NCBI GenBank assembly: GCA_023450085.1
Contig: JAEXHI010000005.1
Location: 1 to 64,000 of the forward strand
Direction: 5' to 3'
Source: Bacteroidota bacterium
Lineage (GTDB): Bacteria > Bacteroidota > Bacteroidia > Sphingobacteriales > Sphingobacteriaceae
DNA length: 64,000 bases
Shown here: one piece after another, positions 26,319-35,168 of the stretch
How the letters are laid out: the number at the start of each line of letters is the position of its first letter
Position numbering within the stretch: the first letter of the stretch is position 1
Position numbers and translations under genes: made by a program
The notes under the pieces: model-generated
What the model was told of the DNA's origin: nothing
The model's database searches: none
What the model saw: only the letters and a program-made list of their open reading frames with translations

Positions 26319-27188
26319 TTAGCCATTACTTTTCCATCGATTATGGCTCCATAGCCAATATTCAGGCGCTTTTTTGATAGATTGAGTTAGGCTTTTAAAG
26401 AATAGTTCTGTAATCTCGTAATTTTCGGTTGCTGCCGGATTTAAGCAGAGGGGTACACATTCAATTTCATAATAACCTCTTTTCACCCGTCTAATATCGA
26501 AATAAAAAACAGGGCGATTGGTTTGTCTGGCTATTTTTTCTAGTCCTAAAAGTACCGCAGTAGGCTGGTGCATGAACTGAATGATATGCTGAACATCAAT
26601 AACCATTGGGCTTTGGTCACTGGCGAAACAAAATAGGGTAGGCTTATATTTGGTCGCTACTACTTGCCTCAAAGTTTGCTTCATGGGAATAAACACATTG
26701 CCAAATTTAGTTCTTAAGGCATTGAACCATTTTTCAAAAATCTTATTATTAATAGGCTTGTAAATCACATGAGGGCTGGCCGAGAATTTTAATCCTGCAG
26801 CTAACATGGCCAATTCCCAGTTGCCATAATGTCCAGAACAGGCCAATGCGCTATCTCCTTTTTGAAAATATTCTTCTACCTGCTCAAAGTTTTTCATTTT
26901 CACCCGTTTTAAAACTTCGGCCTTGCTAATGGAGCTCATTTTTACAATTTCTACCATTAAATCAGTGAGGTAACGGTAAAAACGCTTTTCTATGGCAATA
27001 ATTTCTTTTAGTTCTTTTTCAGGAAAGGAATGGAGAAGATTTTTACGTACAACATCCCTACGATATTTTACAACGTAGTACACTAGATAATATAAAACGT
27101 TGGATATGCCAAACAACAACCATAGCGGTAGAAATGAAAAGAGGTGCAAAAAAAATATCCCTATGCTCAAAAAACCTTTTTTAATCAT
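26319..27188 (-). CDS. LpxL/HtrB-type lipid A acyltransferase
   Basis: A 289-residue membrane-associated acyltransferase of the LpxL/LpxM (HtrB) family, adding a secondary acyl chain to lipid A. An N-terminal hydrophobic anchor (about 5-38) precedes the catalytic ALACSGHYGNWEL (the HxxxxE-type motif, here HYGNWE) and FASDQSPMVIDVQHIIQFMH; YWLWSHNRWK near the C-terminus is also characteristic. The gene lies 36 bp upstream of the glycosyltransferase on the same strand. Bacteroidota typically have one such enzyme. Confidence 0.9.
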   Translation of the reverse strand: MIKKGFLSIGIFFLHLFSFLPLWLLFGISNVLYYLVYYVVKYRRDVVRKNLLHSFPEKELKEIIAIEKRFYRYLTDLMVEIVKMSSISKAEVLKRVKMKNFEQVEEYFQKGDSALACSGHYGNWELAMLAAGLKFSASPHVIYKPINNKIFEKWFNALRTKFGNVFIPMKQTLRQVVATKYKPTLFCFASDQSPMVIDVQHIIQFMHQPTAVLLGLEKIARQTNRPVFYFDIRRVKRGYYEIECVPLCLNPAATENYEITELFFKSLTQSIKKAPEYWLWSHNRWKSNG

Positions 27189-27225
27189 TAATTTGGCCAG
27201 TTGAATTGCAAACTTAAAATATCAG

Positions 27226-27828
27226 ATGCAAAATCTAGCTATATTTCCATTATTTTATCTACCGCCAGTTAGTTATTTTACACTCTTAAAAGAAAATAAT
27301 TTCGAGTTTGTTTTGGAAAAATTTGAACATTTTCCGAAACAGACCTATAGAAATAGAGCATCAATCGCTTCGCCAAATGGTACGCTTGATTTAGCAGTAC
27401 CCGTAATCAAGGGAGCCAAGGTTCGTACGGCTTATAAAGATGTGAAGATTAGTGATGAAACAAGATGGCAAAGACTACATTGGTTGAGTCTTCAAACTTG
27501 CTATAGAAGCTCAGCTTATTTTGAGTTTTATGAAGATGGGCTAGCTTCCTTTTATGAGAAAAAATACGACTTTCTGTTCGATTATAATGTAGCGCTTTTT
27601 TCTTGGTTGACTAAACAGCTGAAAATGCCTGTTGAATTAAGATTTACAGAAAGTTATGAGCCTCAGGTGGCTACAGATTATCGTAATGCTATGAGTAAAA
27701 AGGAAGTGCCACAAACGCAAACAAAGCCCTATTTTCAAGTGTTTAGCGACAGGAATGAGTTTATTCCAAACTTGAGTATTGTTGATTTGCTATTTAACCA
27801 AGGCCCACAAGCTAAAAACTACTTTTAA
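27226..27828 (+). CDS. WbqC-family protein
   Basis: A 200-residue protein of the WbqC-like family, found in surface polysaccharide loci but without proven biochemistry. Seen: IFPLFYLPPVSYFTLLKEN near the start, FPKQTYRNRASIASPNGTLD LAVPV region (about residues 44-65), and WQRLHWLSLQTCYRSSAYFE. It is divergent from the LpxL-like gene and 12 bp before corA. Confidence 0.88.
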   Translation: MQNLAIFPLFYLPPVSYFTLLKENNFEFVLEKFEHFPKQTYRNRASIASPNGTLDLAVPVIKGAKVRTAYKDVKISDETRWQRLHWLSLQTCYRSSAYFEFYEDGLASFYEKKYDFLFDYNVALFSWLTKQLKMPVELRFTESYEPQVATDYRNAMSKKEVPQTQTKPYFQVFSDRNEFIPNLSIVDLLFNQGPQAKNYF

Positions 27829-27840
27829 AGCTAAGCGCAT

Positions 27841-28959
27841 ATGGCGAAACCTACACGTTTTAAGCATAAAAAAAAGCATTATGTGCTGCCCGAACCAGGT
27901 ACAACGCCTGGCTTTGTGTATATCGATGCCAATTCCTTAAAGCCGAAAATTAATCTTTATAGCTTCAATTCAGATGATTTTAGTGTAGTTGAACTCGCTA
28001 ATCTTAAAAATATCGCAGAGAGAACTTCAGATAAGGACACCTTTTATTGGGTAGACATTAGAGGACTTAATTCTGCAGAAATGTTCAATATTTTTAGCGA
28101 TGAACTAAAGATACATAAGCTGGTTTTGGAAGATATTACGAGGACTTATCACCGCCCTAAATTTGAGGAGTACGACGGTTATAACTTTGCTATCAGTAGA
28201 ATGTTAAATATCGCTGAAGATGGAAGTTTGGAAAACGAACAAGTTTCCTTTATCCAGACCAAAAATGTGCTTTACACCTTTCAGGAGAATTATGAAGATT
28301 GCTTGGATGCTGTTCGTAAACGTTTAAAAGACGGTAAGGGAAACATACGCATTAGTGGCACAGGTTATTTAATGTACGCTTTGATGGACATGATTGTGGA
28401 TTCTTATTTTTCTATTTTGAGTAAGTGGGGAGAGGATATGGATGCCATAGAAGATAGATTGCTGGCTCGTCCTGATCGTTCAGTGATGTTCGATACGCAA
28501 GTCATTAAACGGAACCTGATATCTTTAAGAAGGGTCATTTGGCCTGAACGGGATAAGATGAACGATATTTTGCGTACGGAAAGTGATCTGATTACAGACC
28601 AAACTAAAATGTTCATCAAGGACGCCTATGATCATTGTGTTCAGTTGATGGACATGTTGGAAAGTATGAAGGAGATTGCTTCTACTAATATTGATATGTA
28701 CCTCTCTATCATCAGCAATAGGATGAACGAAATCATGAAGGTACTCACCATCATTTCTTCGATTTTTATTCCATTGACCTTTATTGCGGGTATTTATGGG
28801 ATGAATTTCGCAAAGCAGGACCCTGTTACAGGGAAAATTATGCCTGGTAATATGCCTGAGCTCTATCAAGAGCATGGCTATGAGTATACTTTATTGGTGA
28901 TGGTACTCATTGCCGTAATTCAAGTTATTTTCTTTTGGCGTAAGGGCTGGTTTAAGTAG
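27841..28959 (+). CDS. corA: CorA-family magnesium/cobalt transporter
   Basis: A 372-residue inner-membrane divalent cation channel. A large cytoplasmic N-terminal domain (1-305) is followed by two C-terminal helices, the first ending in the ion-selectivity loop YGMNF (residues about 318-322), the second being LLVMVLIAVIQVIFFWRK. The segment FIPLTFIAGIYGMNF is the family hallmark. It follows the WbqC gene by 12 bp. Cobalt or nickel may also pass; specificity is not readable. Confidence 0.93.
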   Translation: MAKPTRFKHKKKHYVLPEPGTTPGFVYIDANSLKPKINLYSFNSDDFSVVELANLKNIAERTSDKDTFYWVDIRGLNSAEMFNIFSDELKIHKLVLEDITRTYHRPKFEEYDGYNFAISRMLNIAEDGSLENEQVSFIQTKNVLYTFQENYEDCLDAVRKRLKDGKGNIRISGTGYLMYALMDMIVDSYFSILSKWGEDMDAIEDRLLARPDRSVMFDTQVIKRNLISLRRVIWPERDKMNDILRTESDLITDQTKMFIKDAYDHCVQLMDMLESMKEIASTNIDMYLSIISNRMNEIMKVLTIISSIFIPLTFIAGIYGMNFAKQDPVTGKIMPGNMPELYQEHGYEYTLLVMVLIAVIQVIFFWRKGWFK

Positions 28960-29600
28960 GTTTTTAGGGATTAGGGGCTAGGAACTAGTGGTTAGGAGCT
29001 AGTTGTTAGTTGTATAGTCCTGGTTAGACTTGGTTAACTGTTTAACCTTTTACTGCTTTCCTATTATCGTCATTTCAAGGGGAGCTTTGTCATCCAGAGT
29101 GCACCTGTACCGCCACTTCGGTAGCGAAGGATCTCTAAGCAACTGGGTTAATCGTTTAACTGGTTAATTGTTTATTAGGCAGTGCGTTCCTACATCATCA
29201 TCTCATTGGCAGCTTTGTCATCCAGAGTGTAACGAAGGATCTCTAAGCAACTGGGTTAATCGTTTAACTGGTTAATTGTTTATTAGGCAGTGCGTTCCTG
29301 CATCATCACCTCGTCGGCAACTTTGTCATCCAGAGTGTACCTGTACCGCACTTCGGTAACGAAGGATCTCTAAGCAACTGGGTTAATTGTTTAATAGTAA
29401 TTGCTATTCTACATCGTCATCTCGAGGCTAGGAGAGATCTAGCTCATGGGGTTTTCATCCAGAACACTACTTGTTATTTTCCTTATATTGGTTATTGAAT
29501 ATTTGCTCATTAAACATTAATCATTAACAATTAATCATTAACCACCTCTCTTGTTTTTTTCCTGCCAATGGCGTAGTTTCACTTTATCAAACTAAACTAA
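28960..29600. repeat. Gene-free repeat region with three ~110-128 bp tandem units
   Basis: After complementary CTAGTGGTTAGGAG words (about 28965-29015), three tandem copies start at about 29083, 29211 and 29320. Each begins CTTTGTCATCCAGAGTG, continues AACGAAGGATCTCTAAGCAA and ends GGTTAATTGTTTATTAGGCA. Copies 1 and 3 carry an inner CCGcACTTCGGTA hairpin that copy 2 lacks. The last 150 bp is A+T-rich and leads to the MFS gene. No gene was seen. Confidence 0.8.
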
Positions 29601-30827
29601 ATGAACCAAGCAAATAAAAGCAAGAATATTGCTTTAATTATCCTAGTCGCTTCACTGGGCTATTTTGTAGATATCTACGATTTAATTTTATTTTCGGTAG
29701 TACGTGTAAAGAGCTTAAAAGACTTAGGGGTAGCCGATGGAGATATGCTCAGTGTGGGGGCAACCATCATTAATAGCCAAATGTTGGGAATGCTGGTAGG
29801 TGGAATTATTTGGGGGGTACTTGGTGATAAGCGAGGACGTTTAAGTGTACTTTTCGGTTCCATCATTACTTATTCCTTAGCTAACATTGCAAACGGTTTT
29901 GTAACCACGGTAGATGCTTATACTGCTGTTCGTTTTATTGCGGGAGTTGGTCTCGCCGGAGAGCTTGGAGCAGGGATTACCTTGGTGGCCGAAACCATGA
30001 GCAAGAAAAATAGGGGCTATGGTACCATGATCGTCGCTTGTGTAGGTTTAATGGGTGCGGTAATGGCCGCGTTGATCAGCGATCATTATACTTGGCAAAC
30101 TAGCTATTTTATTGGTGGTGGTATGGGATTGTTATTGCTTACGCTTCGTATTGGCTTGGTCGAATCGGGGATGTTCAAGGAAACTACCGAGAAAGGGCAC
30201 GTACAACGAGGGAATTTTTTCATGCTCTTCAATAATTGGGCTAGGTTTAAGAAATATTTGTGCTGTATTTTAATTGGCTTGCCGCTTTGGTATGTGGTTG
30301 GAGTACTGGTTACGTTTTCTCCCGAATTTGGTAAAGCATTGAATGCTACAGGTGTTTTAAATGCGGGTAAGGGCATCATGTATTGTTATATCGGTATATC
30401 TGTTGGCGATGTGGTAGCAGGTTTCTTATCGCAAATGCTTAAATCTAGAAAACAGGTGATGTTCATTTTCTTGGTTTTAACCGCCATAGCAGTAGTCGTA
30501 TATCTGTATTCTTTCGGGATTACTCCAGAACGTTTTATATTATTAAGTCTTTTGTTAGGTTTCGCTTCGGGATATTGGGCAACATTTGTTACTATTGCTG
30601 CTGAGCAGTTTGGAACTAATTTAAGAGCTACGGTAACCACCACGGTGCCTAATTTCATCAGAGGTTCATTGATTGCCATTACGACGGGTTTCCAGTTTTT
30701 TAAAGATAAATTGGGTATTTTACAAGGAGCGATGGTGGTGGGAGCTATCTGTATTGTAGTTTCTATGATTGCTTTAAGCCAGCTTAAGGAGACTTTCAGT
30801 AAGGATTTGGATTACGTGGAGCATTGA
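29601..30827 (+). CDS. MFS transporter
   Basis: A 408-residue major-facilitator protein with about 12 membrane helices. The loop 2-3 signature appears as GVLGDKRGRLSVLFGS, and VRFIAGVGLAGELGAGITLV in helix 4 resembles the sugar/organic-acid proton symporter branch. No neighbouring enzyme suggests a substrate. Single-gene unit flanked by repeat-rich gaps. Confidence 0.88.
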   Translation: MNQANKSKNIALIILVASLGYFVDIYDLILFSVVRVKSLKDLGVADGDMLSVGATIINSQMLGMLVGGIIWGVLGDKRGRLSVLFGSIITYSLANIANGFVTTVDAYTAVRFIAGVGLAGELGAGITLVAETMSKKNRGYGTMIVACVGLMGAVMAALISDHYTWQTSYFIGGGMGLLLLTLRIGLVESGMFKETTEKGHVQRGNFFMLFNNWARFKKYLCCILIGLPLWYVVGVLVTFSPEFGKALNATGVLNAGKGIMYCYIGISVGDVVAGFLSQMLKSRKQVMFIFLVLTAIAVVVYLYSFGITPERFILLSLLLGFASGYWATFVTIAAEQFGTNLRATVTTTVPNFIRGSLIAITTGFQFFKDKLGILQGAMVVGAICIVVSMIALSQLKETFSKDLDYVEH

Positions 30828-30874
30828 TTAATGTGATGATTTGATAATTCGATAATAAGCTGATTTGATAGTGG

Positions 30875-30924
30875 TTTTTGTCATCCAGAGCGTAGCGAAC
30901 GATCTACTTTCAGAATGACAAAAA
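30875..30924. repeat. REP-like palindrome with CATCCAGAGCGTAGCGAA
   Basis: TTTTTGTCAT and ATGACAAAAA arms flank the repeat core TCCAGAGCGTAGCGAACGAT. This is the same family as the units at 29083-29390. No gene lies between 30828 and 31061. Confidence 0.7.
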
Positions 30925-31004
30925 GTCCATACTCATAACTCGTAACCTGCAACTCATAACTCTCTGCTGAAAGCAAAAATGTCAATCTAATGTACTATAT
31001 CACA

Positions 31005-31041
31005 TTTGGTTTTAGATAGCGTTACAATAAGCCTAAATTTG
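31005..31041 (+). promoter_or_regulatory. Predicted promoter of hemF
   Basis: TTTG at 31005-31008 and a perfect TAnnTTTG box (TAAATTTG, 31034-31041), spaced 25 nt, lie 20 bp before the hemF start. The spacer is slightly longer than the usual 17-23 nt. Confidence 0.5.
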
Positions 31042-31061
31042 GGTATACAACGGAGATCATT

Positions 31062-31955
31062 ATGTTTAAGGATAAGGTGGCGGAAGCTTATAAGCAAATA
31101 CAGGATAGCATTTGCAGAGGTTTAGAGATTGCTGATGGCGAGGCACATTTTGAAGAAGAATTATGGCAACGTGAAGGTGGCGGCGGTGGTCGTACGAGAG
31201 TAATGCAGCATGGTAAGGTGATTGAAAAGGGAGGGGTTAATTTTTCTGCGGTATATGGTAAATTGCCAGAGGTAGTACAAAAATCTTTTAAGGTAGAGAA
31301 CGACGAGTTTTTTGCCACAGGTGTTTCCATTGTTCTCCATCCAGAGAATCCATTTGTACCCATCATTCACATGAACATCCGTTATTTTGAGATGGATGAG
31401 CAAACCCGTTGGTTTGGAGGTGGTATTGATTTAACTCCCCATTATGTTATTCCTACTGACGTAAGGTTTTTTCACTATCATTTGAAACAGGTATGCGACC
31501 AATTTAAAGCCGATTTTTACCCACGTTTCAAAAAATTAGCAGACGATTATTTCTTTATCAAACATCGGGATGAGACCCGTGGGGTAGGTGGTATCTTTTA
31601 CGACAGATTAAAACCTGAAAATACAGAGCTCAGCTATGATCAAATACTTGACTTCTCACTAGCGGTGGGTAATACTTTTGTACCTGTTTATAGCGAGTTG
31701 ATAGATCGTAACAGAGATAAAGAATACGATGATTTCAACAAGGAATGGCAGTATTTGCGTCGTAGCAGGTATGCTGAATTTAACTTGGTATATGATTCAG
31801 GGACTAAATTTGGTTTAGAAACCAATGGCCGTATTGAAAGTATTTTAATGAGTTTACCTCCAACAGCGAAGTGGAAATATAATGCGCAACCACTGCCTAA
31901 TACGGAAGAGGAAAATACCATCAATCTTTTGAAAAAAGGCATCGACTGGGTTTAG
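31062..31955 (+). CDS. hemF: Oxygen-dependent coproporphyrinogen III oxidase
   Basis: A 297-residue enzyme that oxidatively decarboxylates coproporphyrinogen III to protoporphyrinogen IX in haem synthesis, using O2. Strongly conserved segments: HMNIRYFE, RWFGGGIDLTPHYV, HRDETRGVGGIFYDRL and RRSRYAEFNLVYDSGTKFGL. Length is typical. It indicates an aerobic lifestyle. Preceded by a good -7 box; no operon partner. Confidence 0.96.
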   Translation: MFKDKVAEAYKQIQDSICRGLEIADGEAHFEEELWQREGGGGGRTRVMQHGKVIEKGGVNFSAVYGKLPEVVQKSFKVENDEFFATGVSIVLHPENPFVPIIHMNIRYFEMDEQTRWFGGGIDLTPHYVIPTDVRFFHYHLKQVCDQFKADFYPRFKKLADDYFFIKHRDETRGVGGIFYDRLKPENTELSYDQILDFSLAVGNTFVPVYSELIDRNRDKEYDDFNKEWQYLRRSRYAEFNLVYDSGTKFGLETNGRIESILMSLPPTAKWKYNAQPLPNTEEENTINLLKKGIDWV

Positions 31956-32937
31956 TCAGGTTTATCTTTTACGCCTAGTCGTTCGTCATTTCGACGCAGG
32001 AGAAATCCAGCAAAGGTTTTTAAAGAAGCTTCATCTCATATTAGGACAGGCAGTTCCTTAATTTTTTACGGCTAATCGTCATTGCGAGGTACGAAGCAAT
32101 CTTAAGGCGATTGTTGAGCGATAAATTAAAGAGATTCCTCGTACCTCGGAATGACAAGGAAGGGAATGCCAAAAACCTTAAAAATAGTTGTTTTTTAGTC
32201 TGTTAAATTATTTGCTCTGGAAACTGCTTCAAGGTCTCTCTTTGTTCTAAATGATAAGGCCTTAGTGTTAATTGATGCATTAACGGATATTCGAAAAATT
32301 AATATTAGTGGTCAATTTTAGCAGTTAAAGGCTGTGGTCATTGTTGCACTAGCCCACCACTCCCCGTCATTTCGACGTAGGAGAAATCTGACTCATAGTT
32401 TTTAAGGAAACTTCATTCCGTATCGGGACAGGTAGTTCCTTAATTTTTTACAGCTAAACGTCATTGCGAGGTACGAAGCAATCTTAAAGCGTTTGTTGAA
32501 CGATAAAATAAAGAGATTCCTCGTACCTCGGAATGATAAGGAAGGGAATGCCAAAAACCTTGAAAATAGTTGATTTTTAGTTTGTTGAATTATTTTGTTC
32601 TGTAAACTGCTTCAAGGTCTCTCTTTGTTCTAAATGATAAGGCCTTAGTGCTAATTGATGCATTAACGGATATTCGAAAAATTAATATTAGTGGCGAAGT
32701 TTAGCAGCTAAAGGTTGTGGTCATTGTTGCACTAATCCACCACTTCCCGTCATTTCGACGTAGGAGAAATCTGACTCATAGTTTTTAAGGAAACTTCATT
32801 CCGTATCGGGACAGGCAGTTCCTTAATTTTTTACAGCTAAACGTCATTACGAGGTACGAAGCAATCTTAAAGCGATTGTTGAGCGATAAATTAAAGAGAT
32901 TGGTTCTGCTTGGCAATGACGGCAACATTTATAAAAA
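31956..32937. repeat. Gene-free 1-kb region of ~382-bp tandem repeats
   Basis: Units begin with GTCATTTCGACG at 31985, 32366 and 32749, giving periods of 381 and 383 bp; the third is cut after about 175 bp. Each full unit holds CGTCATTGCGAGGTACGAAG and, about 60 nt later, its near-complement CTCGTACCTCGGAATGAC, so it can form a long hairpin. Other shared words are GATAAGGCCTTAGTG and AACGGATATTCGAAAAATTA. No open frame was credible. Confidence 0.85.
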
Positions 32938-32976
32938 CAAAAAAGCCCGCTAGATTTTTCTAACGGGCTTTTTTAA
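32938..32976. terminator. Terminator after the S9 peptidase gene
   Basis: AAAAGCCCGcTAGA and TCTAaCGGGCTTTT form a strong stem with a short T-rich loop and T/A runs on both sides. It lies 25-60 bp after the peptidase stop on the minus strand and can work in both directions. Confidence 0.85.
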
Positions 32977-32999
32977 GTAAACAAACTTCTAGCTTACTA

Positions 33000-35162
33000 T
33001 TATTTTCCTCCTGGAGGACAATTTTCTTTAAGGAACTTGGTAAAAGTTAGTGCCAAATGTTCGCTAGTGCCTTCGCCTTCGCTGATACTGTGCGTGCGGT
33101 TAGGGTAGCTCATCATTTGGAAGTTTTTACGGTATTTCACCAATTCATTGATTAACATTTCCGCATTTTGATAATGTACGTTATCATCACCAGTACCATG
33201 TATCAATAATAAATTACCTTTTAAGTTTTTGGCATGTGTTACTGGTGAACCTGCTACATAAGCATCAGTAGTTGGGAATGGTGTACCCATATATCTTTCT
33301 TGGTAAATATTATCGTAAGTAAGCTGATTGGCCACTGGCGCTATCGAAATACCTGTTTTATAAATGTCTGGGTATTGGAATAACAAGTTTAAGGTAGAAG
33401 AACCTCCACCGCTCCATCCCCAAACGGCCACTCTGTCTTTATCCATAAATGAATTAGCTTCCAACAGTTTTTTTGCAGCCATGGCTTGGTCACGGATGTT
33501 GATTTGGCCAATGTTTTTGTAAATAGCTTTTCTCCAAGCTTTACCTTTAGGAACTGGCGCACCACGGTTGTCCATAGACACGTAGATGTAGCCATCTTTA
33601 GCCATATCACCTACATAAAGTCTGTTATTTCCAGCACTGTAAACGTCCAAAGCTGTTGCCGAAGCAGGCTCACCATACACATAAAATACTACTGGATATT
33701 TCTTGGTTCTATCAAAGTTGTCTGGCTTTTTCATCCAACCGTCAAGCTCTATGCCATCTTCAGTGGTAATTTTAAAGAATTCTACCTTGTTTTTCGCTGT
33801 TGTTTGACTGCCCACTTGGCTGGTAATACTACCTTGCATACTCAACGGATTGTTCGTTTTAAAGTTCATCCACTCCGTTACAGGTCTTACGGTTGAACTT
33901 TGGTAGCTGTGAAGTGCAAAAGCACCAGTAGGAGAAATGGTGTAGTTATGTGTGCCTGGTAAAACCGATGGTGTCACCATCTCTAGCTTTCCTTTACCAT
34001 CTAATTTGGTTTTATAAAGATACTTTTGAGTAGCATTAGTTGGCGAAGCACTAAAATAAACTACTCCATTTGCTTCATCAATTAAGTTCACCGCCATTAC
34101 ATCGTAATTACCGTTAGTAATGAGGGTAGCTTTTTTGTTCTCAATGTTAATGCGGTAAAGGTGTGCCCAACCGTCTTTTTCTGTCTTTAAAACAAATTCC
34201 TTGTTGTTGTTAATCCAGTCAAAATCATCTACAGCATCAATCCATGCTTTATCAGATTCCTTATACACCTCAGTTAGTTTATTGGTAGCGGCATTTGCCA
34301 AAAAGATAGTACTCACATTTTGCTCGCGATTAAGTTGTTGCAAAATGATATTGTTTGAGTTAGGTACCCAATCCATCCTAGGAATATAGTTCTGGATTTC
34401 GCTGCCTGGTACACTTAACCATTTGGTTTGTGCAGTAGCTACATCAACCACACCTACTTTACAAGCCGAAGGGTCCTGACCAACTTTTGGATATTCTACA
34501 GGAACATTGTAAGAGTAGATGGAATCCGTGTTGTTAATCATCAAGAAATTGCGGATTTTGCGAGCATCTATTTGCCAGTAGGCGATAGATTTTCCATCTG
34601 GGCTCCAACGGAAACCGTCTCTACAATCAAATTCTTCTTCGTAGGCCCAATCAAAAGTACCATTAATTAATCTAGTGGTACCATCAGTAGTTAAGGCTTT
34701 ATTGTTGCCTGTAGCTAAGTCTTCCACGTAAATATTATGACCACTTACATAAGCCACTTTGCTGCCATCTGGAGAGAATTTAGCAAACATTAAGGATGAA
34801 GCTGGTTTGTCTTTGCCAATTTGTACCAACTTGTTAGTGGTCATGTCAGCTACCCAATAATCGCCACGGGTATCGTAACGCCAAACCTTTTTGCTATTGG
34901 TATATATTAAGGCTTTGGTGCCATCATTGCTCAATTGAAAGCTTCTGATTCTGATGGCTGGTTTGCCATTGGTTTGAGAAAGTAAATCACTACTGATAAT
35001 CACCTTGCGTTCGCTTTTAGGTAGAGTAATGCTCACAATTTCTCCGCCAACATTTTGGTAATAGCTATTACCGTCTTTGGCCCAATTTACACTTTGGGCA
35101 TTCGCCTTGGCACTAAAACCAAGCACAATTGCTATTGCCCAAATTACTTTTTTGGTGTTCAT
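33000..35162 (-). CDS. DPP-IV-like S9 family peptidase
   Basis: A 720-residue exported serine peptidase. The signal peptide ends near residue 23 (AKANAQ). An eight-bladed DPP-IV-type propeller (about 25-470; for example YEEEFDCRDGFRWSPDG with the Glu-Glu pair that binds the substrate N-terminus) precedes an alpha/beta-hydrolase domain. The catalytic triad is visible: Ser in GWSGGGSS, Asp in GTGDDNVHYQ, His in NRTHSIS. It removes dipeptides with Pro or Ala in the second position. The gene ends at a terminator and starts 6 bp after the sulfatase-fold gene, so the two may be co-transcribed. Confidence 0.93.
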   Translation of the reverse strand: MNTKKVIWAIAIVLGFSAKANAQSVNWAKDGNSYYQNVGGEIVSITLPKSERKVIISSDLLSQTNGKPAIRIRSFQLSNDGTKALIYTNSKKVWRYDTRGDYWVADMTTNKLVQIGKDKPASSLMFAKFSPDGSKVAYVSGHNIYVEDLATGNNKALTTDGTTRLINGTFDWAYEEEFDCRDGFRWSPDGKSIAYWQIDARKIRNFLMINNTDSIYSYNVPVEYPKVGQDPSACKVGVVDVATAQTKWLSVPGSEIQNYIPRMDWVPNSNNIILQQLNREQNVSTIFLANAATNKLTEVYKESDKAWIDAVDDFDWINNNKEFVLKTEKDGWAHLYRINIENKKATLITNGNYDVMAVNLIDEANGVVYFSASPTNATQKYLYKTKLDGKGKLEMVTPSVLPGTHNYTISPTGAFALHSYQSSTVRPVTEWMNFKTNNPLSMQGSITSQVGSQTTAKNKVEFFKITTEDGIELDGWMKKPDNFDRTKKYPVVFYVYGEPASATALDVYSAGNNRLYVGDMAKDGYIYVSMDNRGAPVPKGKAWRKAIYKNIGQINIRDQAMAAKKLLEANSFMDKDRVAVWGWSGGGSSTLNLLFQYPDIYKTGISIAPVANQLTYDNIYQERYMGTPFPTTDAYVAGSPVTHAKNLKGNLLLIHGTGDDNVHYQNAEMLINELVKYRKNFQMMSYPNRTHSISEGEGTSEHLALTFTKFLKENCPPGGK

Positions 35163-35168
35163 ATTTGA

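Noticed and set aside
33486..33896. 136-codon plus-strand frame
   Set aside because: Antisense to the catalytic part of the S9 peptidase; no domain and no start context.
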